Origin: an uncultured Porphyromonadaceae bacterium
Lineage (GTDB): Bacteria; Bacteroidota; Bacteroidia; Bacteroidales; Muribaculaceae
Assembly: GCA_902462525.1 (NCBI GenBank)
Contig: CABQCA010000135.1
Span: 1 to 6,445 of the forward strand
Length of the DNA stretch: 6,445 bases
Reading direction: 5' to 3'
Shown: positions 1 through 5,875 of the stretch, piece by piece
Layout of the letters: each line of letters starts with the position of its first letter
How positions within the stretch are numbered: position 1 is the stretch's first letter
Notes under the pieces: generated by a model
Databases searched by the model: none
What the model was told of the DNA's origin: nothing
Seen by the model: the letters and a program-made list of their open reading frames with translations, nothing else
Translations under genes and position numbers: made by a program

Positions 1-2244
1 AAATGCTGCCAGGCTTACTTCGCATACGACTCCAAGAAATCGGGCGGCTTCACCTGCTCGCACCTCCGCTTCGGCGACAAGCCGATCCGCTCCACATATC
101 TGGTAAACACTCCCAACTTCGTGGCCTGCCACGTTCAGGCTTACCTGAAGATGTACGACGTGACACGCGGTCTGCGCGACGGCGGCACATTCCTGCTCAA
201 CACCATCTGGGAAGGCGAGGAACTTGCCAAGAACCTCCCCAACAATGTGAAGCGCTACTTCGCACAGCACAACATCACCGTCTACTACATCAACGCCACC
301 AAGATAGCTCAGGAAATCGGCCTTGGCAACCGCACCAACACCATTCTCCAGAGCGCTTTCTTCCGTATCACCGAGGTCATTCCCGTCGACCTTGCCATCG
401 AACAGATGAAGAAGTTCATCGTCAAGAGCTACGGCAAGAAGGGCCAGGACGTTGTCGACAAAAACAACCAGGCCGTTGACCGCGGCGGCGAATACCACAA
501 GCTCGACGTAGACCCCGCTTGGGCACAGCTCCCCGACGACGTCGAGGCCCCCAACAACGATCCCGCTTTCATCAACGAAATCGTGCGTCCCATCAATGCC
601 CAGAACGGCGACCTGCTCAAGGTTTCCGACTTCAAGGCAAACCCCGACGGCACATGGCAGCAGGGCACCGCAGCATACGAAAAACGTGGCGTGGCCACCT
701 TCGTTCCCGAATGGCTCGAAGAAAACTGTATCCAGTGCAACAAATGCGCCTATGTATGCCCCCACGCCACGATCCGCCCCTTCGTCCTCACCGACGCCGA
801 GGCCGAGAAGGCTCCTTTCGGTGTGGCCGGCACAATCCCCGCGCTCGGTCCCTCGTTCAAGGGCATGCACTTCATTCAGGCAGTCGACGTTCTCGACTGT
901 CTCGGCTGCGGCAACTGCGTTGACGTCTGCCCCGGCAAGAAGGGCGTGAAGGCTCTCCAGATGAAGCCCCTCCAGAGCCAGCTCGACAAGCAGGCCGACT
1001 GGACATACTGCGTAGAAAACGTAACTTCCAAGCAGGACCTCGTCGACATCACGGCAAACGTGAAGAACAGCCAGTTCGCCACTCCGCTCTTCGAATTCTC
1101 CGGCGCCTGCGCAGGTTGCGGCGAAACTCCCTACGTGAAGCTCATCTCGCAGCTCGTCGGCGACCATGAAATGATTGCCAACGCCACCGGCTGCTCCTCG
1201 ATCTACTCGGGCTCCGTTCCTTCGACACCCTACACCACCAACGCCAAGGGCTACGGCCCCGCATGGGCCAACTCGCTCTTCGAGGACTTCGCCGAATTCG
1301 GCCTCGGCATGAAGATAGGCACCGAGAAAATCCGTGAGAAACTCGGCGTATTCATGCAGAAAGCTACCGAATGTCCCGACTGCTCCGCCGAAATCAAGGC
1401 CCTCGCCGCCAAGTGGCTCGAAGCGCCCCACAGCGTAGCCGCAACACGCGAAGTCTACGAACAGCTCGTGCCTCTGTGCGAAGCATGCGCCTGCGACACC
1501 TGCAAGGCCATCCTCGAACTCAAATCGTTCATCGTGGCACGCTCGCAGTGGATCATCGCCGGCGACGGCGCCGCCTACGACATCGGCTTCGGCGGCCTCG
1601 ACCATGTGCTCGCATCGGGCAAGAACGTCAATGTTCTCGTTGTCGACACCGAAGTTTATTCCAACACAGGCGGCCAGTCGTCGAAAGCCACACCGCTCGG
1701 CGCTATCGCCAAGTTTGCATCGGCAGGCAAGCGCATCCGCAAGAAAGACCTCGGACTCATCGCCACTACCTACGGCTACGTTTACGTCGCTCAGGTTGCC
1801 ATGGGCGCCGACCAGGCCCAGACACTCAAGGCTATCCGCGAAGCCGAGGCCTACGACGGCCCATCGCTCATCATAGCCTACGCTCCATGTATCAACCACG
1901 GCATCAAGGCCGGCATGGGTCACTCGCAGGCCGAAGAAGCCCGCGCTGTCGAGTGCGGCTACTGGCACCTGTGGCGCTACAACCCCGACGTCGAAGCCAA
2001 GGGCGGAAATCCTTTCACCCTCGACAGCAAGGCTCCCGACTGGGATAAGTTCAACGACTTCCTCCTCGGCGAAGTACGCTACGCCACCGTTCAGAAACAG
2101 TACCCCGCCGAAGCAGCCGAGCTCTTCGCCGCTGCAAAGGCCAACGCACAGTGGCGCTACAACAACTACGTGCGCCTCTCGCAGCAGAGCTGGGGCACCG
2201 ATCCGCTGATCGAGCCCCTCGAAAAGCACAACGAACAGCTCTGA
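1..2244 (+). CDS. nifJ: Pyruvate:ferredoxin (flavodoxin) oxidoreductase, C-terminal 747 residues (5' end outside window)
   Basis: The enzyme oxidises pyruvate with CoA to acetyl-CoA and CO2 and passes electrons to ferredoxin in the cytoplasm of anaerobes. The frame is open from base 1, so the start lies upstream; family members are about 1,170-1,200 residues, so roughly 440 are missing. In window numbering, residues 1-200 carry the gamma-type domain (KKSGG, HLRFG, KPIRSTY, NFVACH). A two-cluster ferredoxin domain follows: CxxCxxCxxxCP at C243/246/249/253 and at C300/303/306/310. The thiamine-diphosphate domain starts near 355. C370, C373, C398 and C630 (CINHG) match the four ligands of the proximal [4Fe-4S] cluster, and GDG (521-523) to NTGG (555-558) is the ThDP/Mg motif. 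Codons end strongly in C, as expected for a highly expressed gene. It looks intact to its TGA. Two oddities are a cysteine-rich stretch (458-501) and GDGA where GDGW is usual. Confidence 0.97.
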   Translation, partial: KCCQAYFAYDSKKSGGFTCSHLRFGDKPIRSTYLVNTPNFVACHVQAYLKMYDVTRGLRDGGTFLLNTIWEGEELAKNLPNNVKRYFAQHNITVYYINATKIAQEIGLGNRTNTILQSAFFRITEVIPVDLAIEQMKKFIVKSYGKKGQDVVDKNNQAVDRGGEYHKLDVDPAWAQLPDDVEAPNNDPAFINEIVRPINAQNGDLLKVSDFKANPDGTWQQGTAAYEKRGVATFVPEWLEENCIQCNKCAYVCPHATIRPFVLTDAEAEKAPFGVAGTIPALGPSFKGMHFIQAVDVLDCLGCGNCVDVCPGKKGVKALQMKPLQSQLDKQADWTYCVENVTSKQDLVDITANVKNSQFATPLFEFSGACAGCGETPYVKLISQLVGDHEMIANATGCSSIYSGSVPSTPYTTNAKGYGPAWANSLFEDFAEFGLGMKIGTEKIREKLGVFMQKATECPDCSAEIKALAAKWLEAPHSVAATREVYEQLVPLCEACACDTCKAILELKSFIVARSQWIIAGDGAAYDIGFGGLDHVLASGKNVNVLVVDTEVYSNTGGQSSKATPLGAIAKFASAGKRIRKKDLGLIATTYGYVYVAQVAMGADQAQTLKAIREAEAYDGPSLIIAYAPCINHGIKAGMGHSQAEEARAVECGYWHLWRYNPDVEAKGGNPFTLDSKAPDWDKFNDFLLGEVRYATVQKQYPAEAAELFAAAKANAQWRYNNYVRLSQQSWGTDPLIEPLEKHNEQL

Positions 2245-2269
2245 TTCCCCTGACAGTCAATTAACAGCA

Positions 2270-2300
2270 AGCCCGGACCATTACGGCCCGGGCTCGTTTT
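2270..2300 (+). terminator. Rho-independent terminator of the PFOR gene
   Basis: A 7-bp perfect stem, AGCCCGG (2270-2276) with CCGGGCT (2288-2294), is extended after one A-C mismatch by CC/GG around a five-base loop. It is followed by CG and TTTT (2297-2300). It starts 25 nt after the PFOR stop. The opposite strand has no good U-tract after the stem, so it should act mainly on the plus-strand gene. The convergent kinase gene ends at 2319 and has no terminator of its own that I can see. Confidence 0.8.
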
Positions 2301-2318
2301 ACATATCAGGACTCACTT

Positions 2319-3374
2319 TCACTGACCAACAAGCTTCTGTTCGATGGACTGAAGAAGTTTGAACTGAGCCCGTGCTCGGACAAGGTTATGGTCGGCATAT
2401 GCCGTGCGGTAGTAGGTGTCGCCGCTGAGATAATCGGTCAGAAACCGCACAGTCTGCATATAGGCGAACCGCTCTGCGGCATACGGCAGATTGGAAATCT
2501 CCACATCAGTCAGAAACCCCGATGCGCTCTCCAGATAGCCCTCCCGGAAAGCCCGGTATATATCAAGGTCGAACTCCACGCGATCAAGATTACGGTCGTC
2601 CTCATCGCCCTTGTTTGCCGCTGTACGCAGAAAGTCGCCGAAGTCCGAAAACACAAACGACGGCATCACCGTGTCGAGATCTATCACACAAAGGACTTCG
2701 CCGGTACGGTCGAAAAGCATGTTGCTGATTTTTGTATCGCAATGGCATATCCGTTTAGGAAGCCTCCCTTCACGGTACAGCCGCTCAGCCAGAGTGGCTC
2801 GTTCAGCCCTTTTCTCAAGCTCACCGACCAAAGGCAGCACGCCCTTCAGCCGGCCCGCCACATCGGCGGCCATAGCCTCGTCGAGCTGACGGAGCCGCAA
2901 TTCCATGTTGTGGAAATCGGGAATACTTTCGCCTATGCCGCCGTCGATATCGCTGAGCATTTCCTGAAAGCGGCCGAAGGCCACACCGGCATGACGGGCA
3001 TTCTCCGGTGTCACGGATTCGCGTGTCTCCGCACCTTCGATCATCACCATCACACGCCAGTAGCTGTCGCCGTCCTTAACATAAGTCCTGTCTGAATCCG
3101 TGGTCCGGAGCAGCGTCACCACCTTACGGTCAATGTCCGTCTCACCGCGCGACTCAAGCTTGGCCCGTATATGGGCCGTCACTTTCTCGATATTCCGCTG
3201 GAGGAGGTCTACATCGCGGAACACGTTATGGTTGATGCGCTGCAGTATATAAGGCCGGCCGGTGAGCAGGTCCACAGCCTTGAAGGTATCATTTATATGG
3301 CCGTTTCCCACAGGTTCTATCCGGCCCGCATCGGCCTCGATTCCGAACCGGCGCAAAATTTCGTCCTTTCTCAT
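2319..3374 (-). CDS. nahK: N-acetylhexosamine 1-kinase-like sugar kinase (APH fold)
   Basis: This 351-residue protein is a cytoplasmic ATP-dependent kinase of the aminoglycoside-phosphotransferase fold. Its likely reaction is GlcNAc or GalNAc plus ATP to the sugar 1-phosphate. From memory it parallels Bifidobacterium NahK/LnpB (about 359 residues) along its length: GNGHIND (23-29), YILQRIN (42-48), RNIEKVT (60-66), the catalytic HCDTKISN (H211, D213, N218; HNDTKLNN in NahK), IDLDTVMP (231-238) with the metal aspartates, SDFGDFLR (243-250), and DHNLVRARAQFKL near the C terminus. The ATG overlaps the stop of the GH109 gene (ATGA), so the two are probably co-transcribed and translationally coupled. 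A partner that liberates GalNAc supports the amino-sugar assignment. Relatives in Bacteroidetes are sometimes labelled mucin desulfatase or aminoglycoside phosphotransferase; the first does not fit the fold and the second does not fit the context. The family is nearly certain; the exact sugar is inferred. Confidence 0.82.
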   Translation of the reverse strand: MRKDEILRRFGIEADAGRIEPVGNGHINDTFKAVDLLTGRPYILQRINHNVFRDVDLLQRNIEKVTAHIRAKLESRGETDIDRKVVTLLRTTDSDRTYVKDGDSYWRVMVMIEGAETRESVTPENARHAGVAFGRFQEMLSDIDGGIGESIPDFHNMELRLRQLDEAMAADVAGRLKGVLPLVGELEKRAERATLAERLYREGRLPKRICHCDTKISNMLFDRTGEVLCVIDLDTVMPSFVFSDFGDFLRTAANKGDEDDRNLDRVEFDLDIYRAFREGYLESASGFLTDVEISNLPYAAERFAYMQTVRFLTDYLSGDTYYRTAYADHNLVRARAQFKLLQSIEQKLVGQ

Positions 3375-4930
3375 CGCTTCTTTTTATTGTTTTTCTTAGC
3401 GCCGCTTTCAGCAGCCCGGGCTTTCAGAGCCGCTGTAAACGCCTCGGCTTTTGCAAGCGACTCACGCTCCTGTTCTTTGCCGGCAAAGGCATGGCGGTAA
3501 CCCTTGGTACGGTTCCAGTCGCCGCGTGTGAAGTCGGGCATACTCACCGGTGCGCTGTTATTGTCCATCGAAAGCGAGCCCAGCTCCGCCAGCGAACACC
3601 ACTCGGCAAGGTCGTAGACATCCATATCGAGCGGAAGACCGTTCTGAAGGCAATAAATCAGACGGCTGTCCATGATGAAATCCATACCGCCGTGGCCACC
3701 TACCTCTTTGGCTGTCTCGCCGTATTTTATAAGGATAGGGTGGCGATATTTCTGCTCAAGAGCCTTTTGTTCGTTCTCGGGCAGGAACGTGTGCGCCGAC
3801 AGATTCTCGATGTCGGCCTTCACTCCTGCGTCGGCAAGCTGCTGTCGGCCTATGGCATAGCCCTCTACAGGATACTTGTTGGCAAAACCGCGGGTGCCAG
3901 TCAGCTGATAAAGGCGATTGTAAGGCTGCGGTGTCATCACATTGTGCTGAATTTCTATCACCTTGCCGTTTTCCGTGCGGATTAAGGTAGTAGTATGGTC
4001 GCCGTTACGGAAACTGTCGCAGACAGAGTCGGCCATCTCCCTGACAAGTTCACGCCCGTTGAACGAACGGGTGTCCATTGCCACCAGAGTCTTCATGCGG
4101 TCGCCGCGATGTATGTCCATGGCCTGAGCCACGGGGCCGAGGCCGTGGGTGGGATACACGTCGCCGCGATGACGCATGTTATAGTCCAGACGCCAGCCCA
4201 GGCGGTCGTCAGGTCCTTTCTTCCAGTATTGTTTCCAATAGGGAGTAAGGTCATGGATATAAGCGCCCTGCGCCCGCACGATATCGCCGAAAACGCCCTG
4301 CTGTGCCATGTTGAGTGTATTCATCTCAAACCAGTAGTAGCAGCAGTTCTCGAGAATCATGCAGTGTTTCTGCGTGCGCTCGCTCAAATCCACCAGCTCC
4401 CAGCAATCTTTCAAAGTCATTGCCGAAGGCACCTCGATAGCCACGTTCTTGCCGTTTTCCAGAGCACATCTGGCAATAGGCACATGGTGCAGCCAGTCGG
4501 CGGCGATGTATACAAGGTCTATATCGGGTCGACCGCATAGTTCCTTGTAACCGTCCTCGCCCGAATATACCGCGGCCTGAGGCATTGATGCTGCAATTAG
4601 ATATTTCTGGCAACTGTCGGCACGGGCCTCCTCATAGTCACACAGCGCCTTTATCTCGACACCGGGGATATGCGTAAACCGCTTTACGGCGCCCGGACCT
4701 CTCATTCCGAGACCCACAAAACCGACACGAACAGATTCCATCGGAGGAAGGGCCAGTCCGAGAACACTTTGCTGACCTGGCTGGCGATCGGGTGTCTCTA
4801 CTTCAATTGTGCCTTTGTTCCAGTGCCATTCGGTGCCGTACTGATTTACTTCGGCACTGACCGGGATACACGACACAGCCGGAACCAGCACTGCCGCCGC
4901 GGCCATGACAATTTTGCTAAACCTTTTCAT
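3371..4930 (-). CDS. GH109 alpha-N-acetylgalactosaminidase, exported
   Basis: This 519-residue protein matches glycoside hydrolase family 109, which removes terminal alpha-GalNAc (blood group A, Tn/mucin cores) by an NAD-dependent redox mechanism. Residues 1-26 are a signal peptide: MKR, a hydrophobic stretch, then either VSA|E (signal peptidase I) or a poor lipobox at C21, spoiled by P17. The mature protein begins with a GH109-type leader, then a Gfo/Idh/MocA Rossmann fold, GFVGLGMRG (70-78). The sugar-pocket residues known from Elizabethkingia GH109 have counterparts: E166 (AIEVPSA), the CCYYW tyrosines (198/199), Y259 and H262 (YPTHG), and Y337/Y341 (YNRLYQLTG). GGHGGMD (411-417) is also typical. 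The C terminus ends in a lysine-rich tail (512-519). It is the first gene of an operon with the kinase and has a TAnnTTTG box about 30 nt upstream. A plain dehydrogenase is unlikely given the signal peptide and GH109 signatures. Confidence 0.93.
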   Translation of the reverse strand: MKRFSKIVMAAAAVLVPAVSCIPVSAEVNQYGTEWHWNKGTIEVETPDRQPGQQSVLGLALPPMESVRVGFVGLGMRGPGAVKRFTHIPGVEIKALCDYEEARADSCQKYLIAASMPQAAVYSGEDGYKELCGRPDIDLVYIAADWLHHVPIARCALENGKNVAIEVPSAMTLKDCWELVDLSERTQKHCMILENCCYYWFEMNTLNMAQQGVFGDIVRAQGAYIHDLTPYWKQYWKKGPDDRLGWRLDYNMRHRGDVYPTHGLGPVAQAMDIHRGDRMKTLVAMDTRSFNGRELVREMADSVCDSFRNGDHTTTLIRTENGKVIEIQHNVMTPQPYNRLYQLTGTRGFANKYPVEGYAIGRQQLADAGVKADIENLSAHTFLPENEQKALEQKYRHPILIKYGETAKEVGGHGGMDFIMDSRLIYCLQNGLPLDMDVYDLAEWCSLAELGSLSMDNNSAPVSMPDFTRGDWNRTKGYRHAFAGKEQERESLAKAEAFTAALKARAAESGAKKNNKKKR

Positions 4931-4961
4931 AATAAGTTGATTTGTATGATAATTGTTATTG

Positions 4962-4969
4962 CAAATTTA
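4962..4969 (-). promoter_or_regulatory. Bacteroidetes -7 promoter box for the GH109-kinase operon
   Basis: Read on the minus strand, this is TAAATTTG, a full match to TAnnTTTG. It ends 31 nt before the GH109 ATG, which implies a short leader of about 25 nt. The -33 region has no clear TTTG; it is occupied by an inverted repeat instead. No Shine-Dalgarno sequence precedes the start, as is usual in this phylum. Confidence 0.6.
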
Positions 4970-4970
4970 A

Positions 4971-4992
4971 GCATTAATTTCAGAATTAAGGC
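4971..4992. promoter_or_regulatory. Inverted repeat, candidate operator upstream of GH109
   Basis: TTAATT (4974-4979) and AATTAA (4984-4989) are perfect inverted arms around TCAG. Beyond one A/G mismatch, GC and GC extend the symmetry to 8 of 9 pairs. It sits immediately upstream of the minus-strand -7 box, covering the expected -33 position, where a regulator could act. AT-rich DNA produces such repeats by chance, so the call is tentative. Confidence 0.35.
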
Positions 4993-5054
4993 TATAAGTC
5001 GTCGAAGATCTGCCTGATAATTGAGTGCATACTCTTTTTTTTACTGAAAATGAG

Positions 5055-5062
5055 TAATTTTG
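5055..5062 (+). promoter_or_regulatory. TAnnTTTG promoter box abutting the start of the small lipoprotein gene
   Basis: TAATTTTG fully matches the Bacteroidetes -7 box, with only four bases (CCGA) between it and the ATG at 5067. Transcription would then start at or within a few bases of the ATG. The -33 match is poor; an eight-T run lies at 5035-5042. The TAA of the box is an in-frame stop, so the coding start cannot lie further upstream. Confidence 0.45.
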
Positions 5063-5066
5063 CCGA

Positions 5067-5459
5067 ATGAATAAGATCGTTTATATATTGGCGGCTATGT
5101 CATGCGCAGGCTGCGTGAACTCCGGTCCGCAACAACCGGCCCCCCTGCCCGACAGCGAAGTGGCCGTCTTTCGCGAAGCGGCAATAAAAATGTCGGAGTA
5201 TGTTGTCCTCGAAGATTCGGCCTACCGGCTGACCATCGACAAAGAAAAAGCACTCCGGTTGGGTGTTCCCGAGAAATACTACCACCGCATGAAGCAGGAG
5301 CTGGAATACACCAACTACCTCGTACGCGAAGAATACAACAAGAAAGGCATTCCCATCGAAATGCCCGAATATAAAATCGATACAATCACCGGTAACACGC
5401 CCGATGAGCAGGAACAGAATATGCCTCAGTCCTCTATAGAGCGTGCGGCACGACGGTAG
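5067..5459 (+). CDS. Small probable lipoprotein of unknown function
   Basis: I do not recognise this 130-residue protein. It starts MNK, then has a short hydrophobic stretch (4-12) and two cysteines, C13 (AMSC) and C16 (CAGC), either of which could be a lipidated cysteine after signal peptidase II cleavage. A proline-rich linker (21-28) follows. The rest is hydrophilic and probably helical (about 30-95), with a charged segment containing KYYHRMKQELEY (70-81) and an acidic, Gln-rich tail. The ATG is fixed because an in-frame TAA lies 12 nt upstream, and the next Met (M11) would destroy the signal sequence. The gene is divergent from the GH109 operon. Its last 34 bases overlap the end of the opposing heptad-repeat gene, and no terminator lies between them. 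The coherent signal sequence and promoter box make it a likely real gene; its role is unknown. Confidence 0.7.
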   Translation: MNKIVYILAAMSCAGCVNSGPQQPAPLPDSEVAVFREAAIKMSEYVVLEDSAYRLTIDKEKALRLGVPEKYYHRMKQELEYTNYLVREEYNKKGIPIEMPEYKIDTITGNTPDEQEQNMPQSSIERAARR

Positions 5460-5794
5460 GCGTCGGCGGCGCGCTCCTCGTAGTTGCGGCATCGGCGCAT
5501 GGCATCGGCAGCCTTGTCGGCGGCCCGGGCCGCACGTTTCTGATAGTCGAGTGCAAGGTCTTCCTTGCCGCGGCGCCGGTAGCTGTCGGCCTCGCGGGAA
5601 TAACGCCCGGCTTCACGATTGTATCTCTCGGCTTCGTTGCGGCAGTTTTCGGCCTGTCGCGCATAGCCGTTGCCGTCGCTGACAAGCGACCGCACCCGCG
5701 AGTAACGGTAATCGACAGCATAAGCCGCCGGAGCGCACACTGCGGCGCAGGCCATAGCAAGCACAAGCGCCGGCACTACAAATCGTATCCTCAT
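5426..5794 (-). CDS. Small exported helical protein with EAxxYxR heptads, function unknown
   Basis: I do not recognise this 122-residue protein. The ATG at 5794 is chosen because it begins directly with a signal peptide (MRIR, hydrophobic core 5-20, cleavage AYA|VD after residue 26); a TTG 21 nt upstream would only add seven polar residues and lies inside the promoter box. The mature part is rich in Ala, Arg, Glu and Tyr. It contains three tandem heptads, EAERYNR (54-60), EAGRYSR (61-67) and EADSYRR (68-74), preceded by a degenerate one (47-53). A second helical stretch (84-119) has YEERAADAYRRAARS. C51 and C102 are the only cysteines after the signal peptide. Such heptads suggest an amphipathic helix or coiled coil in the periplasm, perhaps a small chaperone or scaffold, but this is a guess. 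It is transcribed away from ackA from its own promoter and overlaps the opposing lipoprotein gene by 34 bp. Confidence 0.72.
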   Translation of the reverse strand: MRIRFVVPALVLAMACAAVCAPAAYAVDYRYSRVRSLVSDGNGYARQAENCRNEAERYNREAGRYSREADSYRRRGKEDLALDYQKRAARAADKAADAMRRCRNYEERAADAYRRAARSIED

Positions 5795-5812
5795 ATCCGT
5801 CAGTTTTTTTCG

Positions 5813-5820
5813 CAAATATA
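5813..5820 (-). promoter_or_regulatory. Bacteroidetes -7 promoter box for the heptad-repeat gene
   Basis: On the minus strand this is TATATTTG, a full match to TAnnTTTG, ending 18 nt before the ATG at 5794, so the leader should be about 12-15 nt. The -33 position would fall inside the ackA terminator hairpin, where no TTTG is seen. Confidence 0.6.
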
Positions 5821-5821
5821 A

Positions 5822-5851
5822 TGAAAAAGCCCGGAAACGACTCCGGGCTTT
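5822..5851 (-). terminator. Rho-independent terminator of ackA
   Basis: A perfect 10-bp stem, AAAGCCCGGA (5826-5835) with TCCGGGCTTT (5842-5851), encloses a six-base loop. On the minus strand the stem runs into a T-rich tail (TTTTTCAT). It begins 24 nt after the ackA stop. The stem core AGCCCGG/CCGGGCT is the same as in the PFOR terminator. The A-rich flank and stem could also give weak termination in the other direction. Confidence 0.85.
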
Positions 5852-5875
5852 GCTACAATCCGATGAAAAGAACTG

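Noticed and set aside
1371..2048. 225-codon plus-strand frame inside PFOR
   Set aside because: The translation is Arg-rich and low in complexity, as expected for an out-of-frame reading of C-ending codons.
121..2244. PFOR gene starting at the GTG at 121
   Set aside because: The frame is open to base 1 and the residues before 121 (KKSGG, KPIRSTY) are conserved PFOR sequence, so the gene is truncated by the window edge.
2388..3095. Long plus-strand open frame of 235 codons opposite the kinase gene
   Set aside because: It mirrors the kinase coding frame, has no family features, and the kinase motifs on the other strand are clear.
2319..3374. Aminoglycoside resistance gene
   Set aside because: The fold is shared, but the detailed match is to N-acetylhexosamine kinases, and the operon partner is a GalNAc-releasing enzyme.
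3491..4540. Plus-strand open frames at 3491-3985 and 3995-4540
   Set aside because: Both lie opposite the conserved GH109 coding sequence and are antisense shadows of a GC-rich gene.
3371..4930. Cytoplasmic Gfo/Idh/MocA dehydrogenase
   Set aside because: It has a signal peptide and GH109 pocket residues (YPTHG, CCYYW, GGHGGMD); the Rossmann fold is itself part of GH109.
5100..5492. Minus-strand 130-codon frame opposite the small lipoprotein gene
   Set aside because: The plus-strand reading has a signal sequence, a promoter box and normal composition; the minus-strand frame has a Cys-rich, hydrophobic, incoherent composition.
5795..5815. TTG at 5815 as the start of the heptad-repeat gene
   Set aside because: It overlaps the TAnnTTTG box and would place seven polar residues ahead of a complete signal peptide; the ATG at 5794 fits better.
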